Positions 12,316 through 13,676 of a stretch of DNA of 13,676 nt are shown here, piece after piece. Within the stretch, counting starts at the first letter, position 1. Every line of letters starts with the position of its first letter. Below the pieces are notes generated by a model. It was given only the letters and a program-made list of their open reading frames with translations. It did no database searches and was not told the origin of the DNA. Location of the stretch: the NCBI GenBank assembly GCA_905194705.1, contig CAJJTI010000042.1:1-13676 (forward strand), in the 5' to 3' direction. Position numbers and translations under genes: made by a program. Source of the stretch: an uncultured Solobacterium sp. (lineage in GTDB: Bacteria > Bacillota_I > Bacilli_A > Erysipelotrichales > Erysipelotrichaceae).

Positions 12316-13563
12316 ATGAAAAAGATTTTTATATGTTTAATCGTAGCTTTTATGTGTTTTTTAAGTATTGCACAAATTGGTGCTGAAGAAGAAAATACTT
12401 CTAATGTAGAAGTAAGTGCACCAAGTGCAATTTTAATAGATGAAGCTACAGGTACCGTTTTATTTCAAAAAGAAGCTGACGCCCATAAAGATCCTGCAGG
12501 ATTAACTAAAATTATGAGTGTATATCTTGCGTGTACAAATTTAAAAGAAACTGATATTGTTACTTTATCTAAAGAAGTATCAAATTCCTATGATCATAGT
12601 ACTAGTGTAATATGGGTTATGGAAGGAGAAAAAATTTCGGCTTTAGATCTTGAATACGCTTCCTTAATTCAAAATGCCAATGATACAACGGCTATGCTTG
12701 CGGATAAAGTGTCAGGAAGTGCTGATGCATTTGTATCAAAAATGAACGAAAAAGCACAAGAACTGGAAATGAATAACACGAATTTTCAGAATATTTTTGG
12801 CCTGAATAATGAAAATAATTATTCCAGTGCTAGAGATATTGCGACTCTTGTTAGAAAAGCAACGAAGAATGAAACTTTCGCAAAAATATTTGGGGCATCA
12901 AGCTGGACAATTAAACCAACAAACCTTCAAAGTAATGCAAGAGTATTAGCACAAGGATGTGAATATTTACGCTCAGGCAGTCATTACAACAGTGATATAG
13001 ATGGTTGTAAAGTTGGTTATACTGCTGAAGGAGGTTATGTTCTAGCAACCAAAGCGACTAAAGGAGATACCACATTTATTGCGGTAGTGCTTGGTGAAGA
13101 AACAGAAAGCAAATGCTATGAAGATGTAGATAAATTATTAGCTTATGGGTTTAATAATTATCATACAATTGAGATTACGCCAGAAGATATCGGCACAAAA
13201 ATAGTAGAAGTATATGATGGAAAAAAACATATTTCTAATATTACATTTACTGTGAATGATTCATTTATGGCTTTAGTGCCATTAAGTATCAAAAAAGAAG
13301 ACTTAACAACGGAAATTGTTGTGGCAAATGAGTCATCTCCAGTGGCAGATGATATTGAAGCAGAAGTACATTTTATTTTAAATGGTGAAAATGTAAGTAC
13401 TTCCAAGATGGAAAAAAATGTTGAAGATGTAACAAAACAATCTTCAGAAGTAGCAAAAGAAACAGGTACATTAAGAACATATTTTGATTATTTCTGTATT
13501 GGGGTACTTGGAATATTGTTATTTGTTAGGATAAGTGTAGCTTTAACACCACCTAAACAATAA
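12316..13563 (+). CDS. DacA-like (S11) D,D-carboxypeptidase homologue with lost active-site motifs
   Basis: A 415-residue protein with signal peptide (cleavage near residue 23), a penicillin-binding-protein S11 domain, a beta-rich C-terminal domain (about 275-360) and a C-terminal membrane anchor (about 389-408). This is the layout of PBP5/DacA, which trims the terminal D-Ala from peptidoglycan stem peptides outside the membrane. All three catalytic motifs are changed: SxxK is GLTK (G62 replaces the nucleophilic serine; K65 remains), SxN is NAN (120-122), and KTG is KVG (232-234). The fold markers SAILIDEATGTVLFQKEAD, HKDPAGLTKIM and GYTAEGGYVLATK are otherwise well kept, so it looks like a maintained pseudoenzyme, not a decaying gene. 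No ribosome site is visible before ATG 12316; TAAAAT at 12304-12309 suggests a near-leaderless transcript. Confidence 0.88.
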   Translation: MKKIFICLIVAFMCFLSIAQIGAEEENTSNVEVSAPSAILIDEATGTVLFQKEADAHKDPAGLTKIMSVYLACTNLKETDIVTLSKEVSNSYDHSTSVIWVMEGEKISALDLEYASLIQNANDTTAMLADKVSGSADAFVSKMNEKAQELEMNNTNFQNIFGLNNENNYSSARDIATLVRKATKNETFAKIFGASSWTIKPTNLQSNARVLAQGCEYLRSGSHYNSDIDGCKVGYTAEGGYVLATKATKGDTTFIAVVLGEETESKCYEDVDKLLAYGFNNYHTIEITPEDIGTKIVEVYDGKKHISNITFTVNDSFMALVPLSIKKEDLTTEIVVANESSPVADDIEAEVHFILNGENVSTSKMEKNVEDVTKQSSEVAKETGTLRTYFDYFCIGVLGILLFVRISVALTPPKQ

Positions 13564-13572
13564 GGAGGAAAA

Positions 13573-13676
13573 ATGAAAAAAATATTCAAAATGATATTAG
13601 TAAATGCTTTATCTTTATGGATTATCGATGTTTTATTTATTAGTATTCATTTTACAGATACGACAACATTAATCGT
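13573..13676 (+). CDS. PF04020-like membrane (holin superfamily IV-type) protein, partial at window end
   Basis: Begins 9 bases after the DacA-like stop, with a strong GGAGG ribosome site (13564-13568). The 34 visible codons read MKKIFKMILVNALSLWIIDV, LFISIHFTDTTTLI, running off the window. The short basic start, the N-A-L-x-L helix and the following hydrophobic strand resemble the small four-helix membrane proteins grouped as phage-holin superfamily IV/YvlD (PF04020). These are usually chromosomal envelope proteins, not phage holins. It is likely co-transcribed with the DacA-like gene. The family call rests on a short segment. Confidence 0.55.
   Translation, partial: MKKIFKMILVNALSLWIIDVLFISIHFTDTTTLI

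Noticed and set aside
1..13676. CRISPR arrays, tRNA or rRNA genes
   Set aside because: No regularly spaced repeats, cloverleaf-like segments or rRNA motifs were seen.

Overview
The window looks like a chromosomal segment of a low-GC Gram-positive gut-type Firmicute, possibly an Erysipelotrichia/Coprobacillaceae-like organism. This placement is inferred from strong A/T bias, AGGAG-type ribosome binding sites, TATAAT-type promoters and gene content. No rRNA, tRNA or CRISPR array is visible.

Region 1 (about 1-2880) is visibly richer in G/C than the rest and is a decayed prophage. Its genes read on the minus strand in normal phage order: the C-terminus of a terminase large subunit (2723-2872), a frameshifted and truncated HK97-type portal protein (1930-1185), and a tail-assembly chaperone pair (about 1140-696). 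The capsid and head-tail genes between portal and tail have been deleted. Two intact RelB/DinJ-type toxin-antitoxin modules are embedded here. A DinJ-YafQ-like pair (610-60, minus) borders the tail end. A RelB-RelE/ParE-like pair (2051-2682, plus) sits antiparallel between terminase and portal. Each has a readable sigma-A promoter overlapped by a palindromic operator candidate. The toxin-antitoxin modules look like the only working genes left in this island.

Region 2 (about 2873-4800) is a scar zone. It holds an IS21-type transposase C-terminus, a cluster of three small hairpins resembling an IS200/IS605 right end, an apparently intact membrane diguanylate cyclase, and the last 39 codons of a fumarate-reductase-type flavoprotein abutting the cyclase stop codon.

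Region 3 (about 4800-9760) holds a SMC/ABC-like ATPase with a probable frameshift near its start, then a class II Fic AMP-transferase with a winged-helix C-terminus. The Fic promoter carries four TAGGAG boxes arranged as nested, concentric inverted repeats around the -10 element. The Fic gene is followed at 14 bp by a secreted/4-TM protein. Next come the C-terminal quarter of a GPH-type sugar/cation symporter, translationally coupled to an intact M20 metallopeptidase, and a small two-TM protein.

Region 4 (about 9780-end) holds a MATE exporter convergent with a PHP histidinol-phosphatase (stop codons overlap), an unannotated 46-codon ORF, and a DacA-like penicillin-binding-protein homologue in which all three active-site motifs are altered, so it is probably a pseudoenzyme. 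The last gene, cut by the window edge, resembles the PF04020 membrane/holin-like family.

No large novel multi-gene system is evident. The strongest unusual signals are the DacA-like pseudoenzyme, the Fic operator array, and the survival of two toxin-antitoxin modules within a dead prophage.
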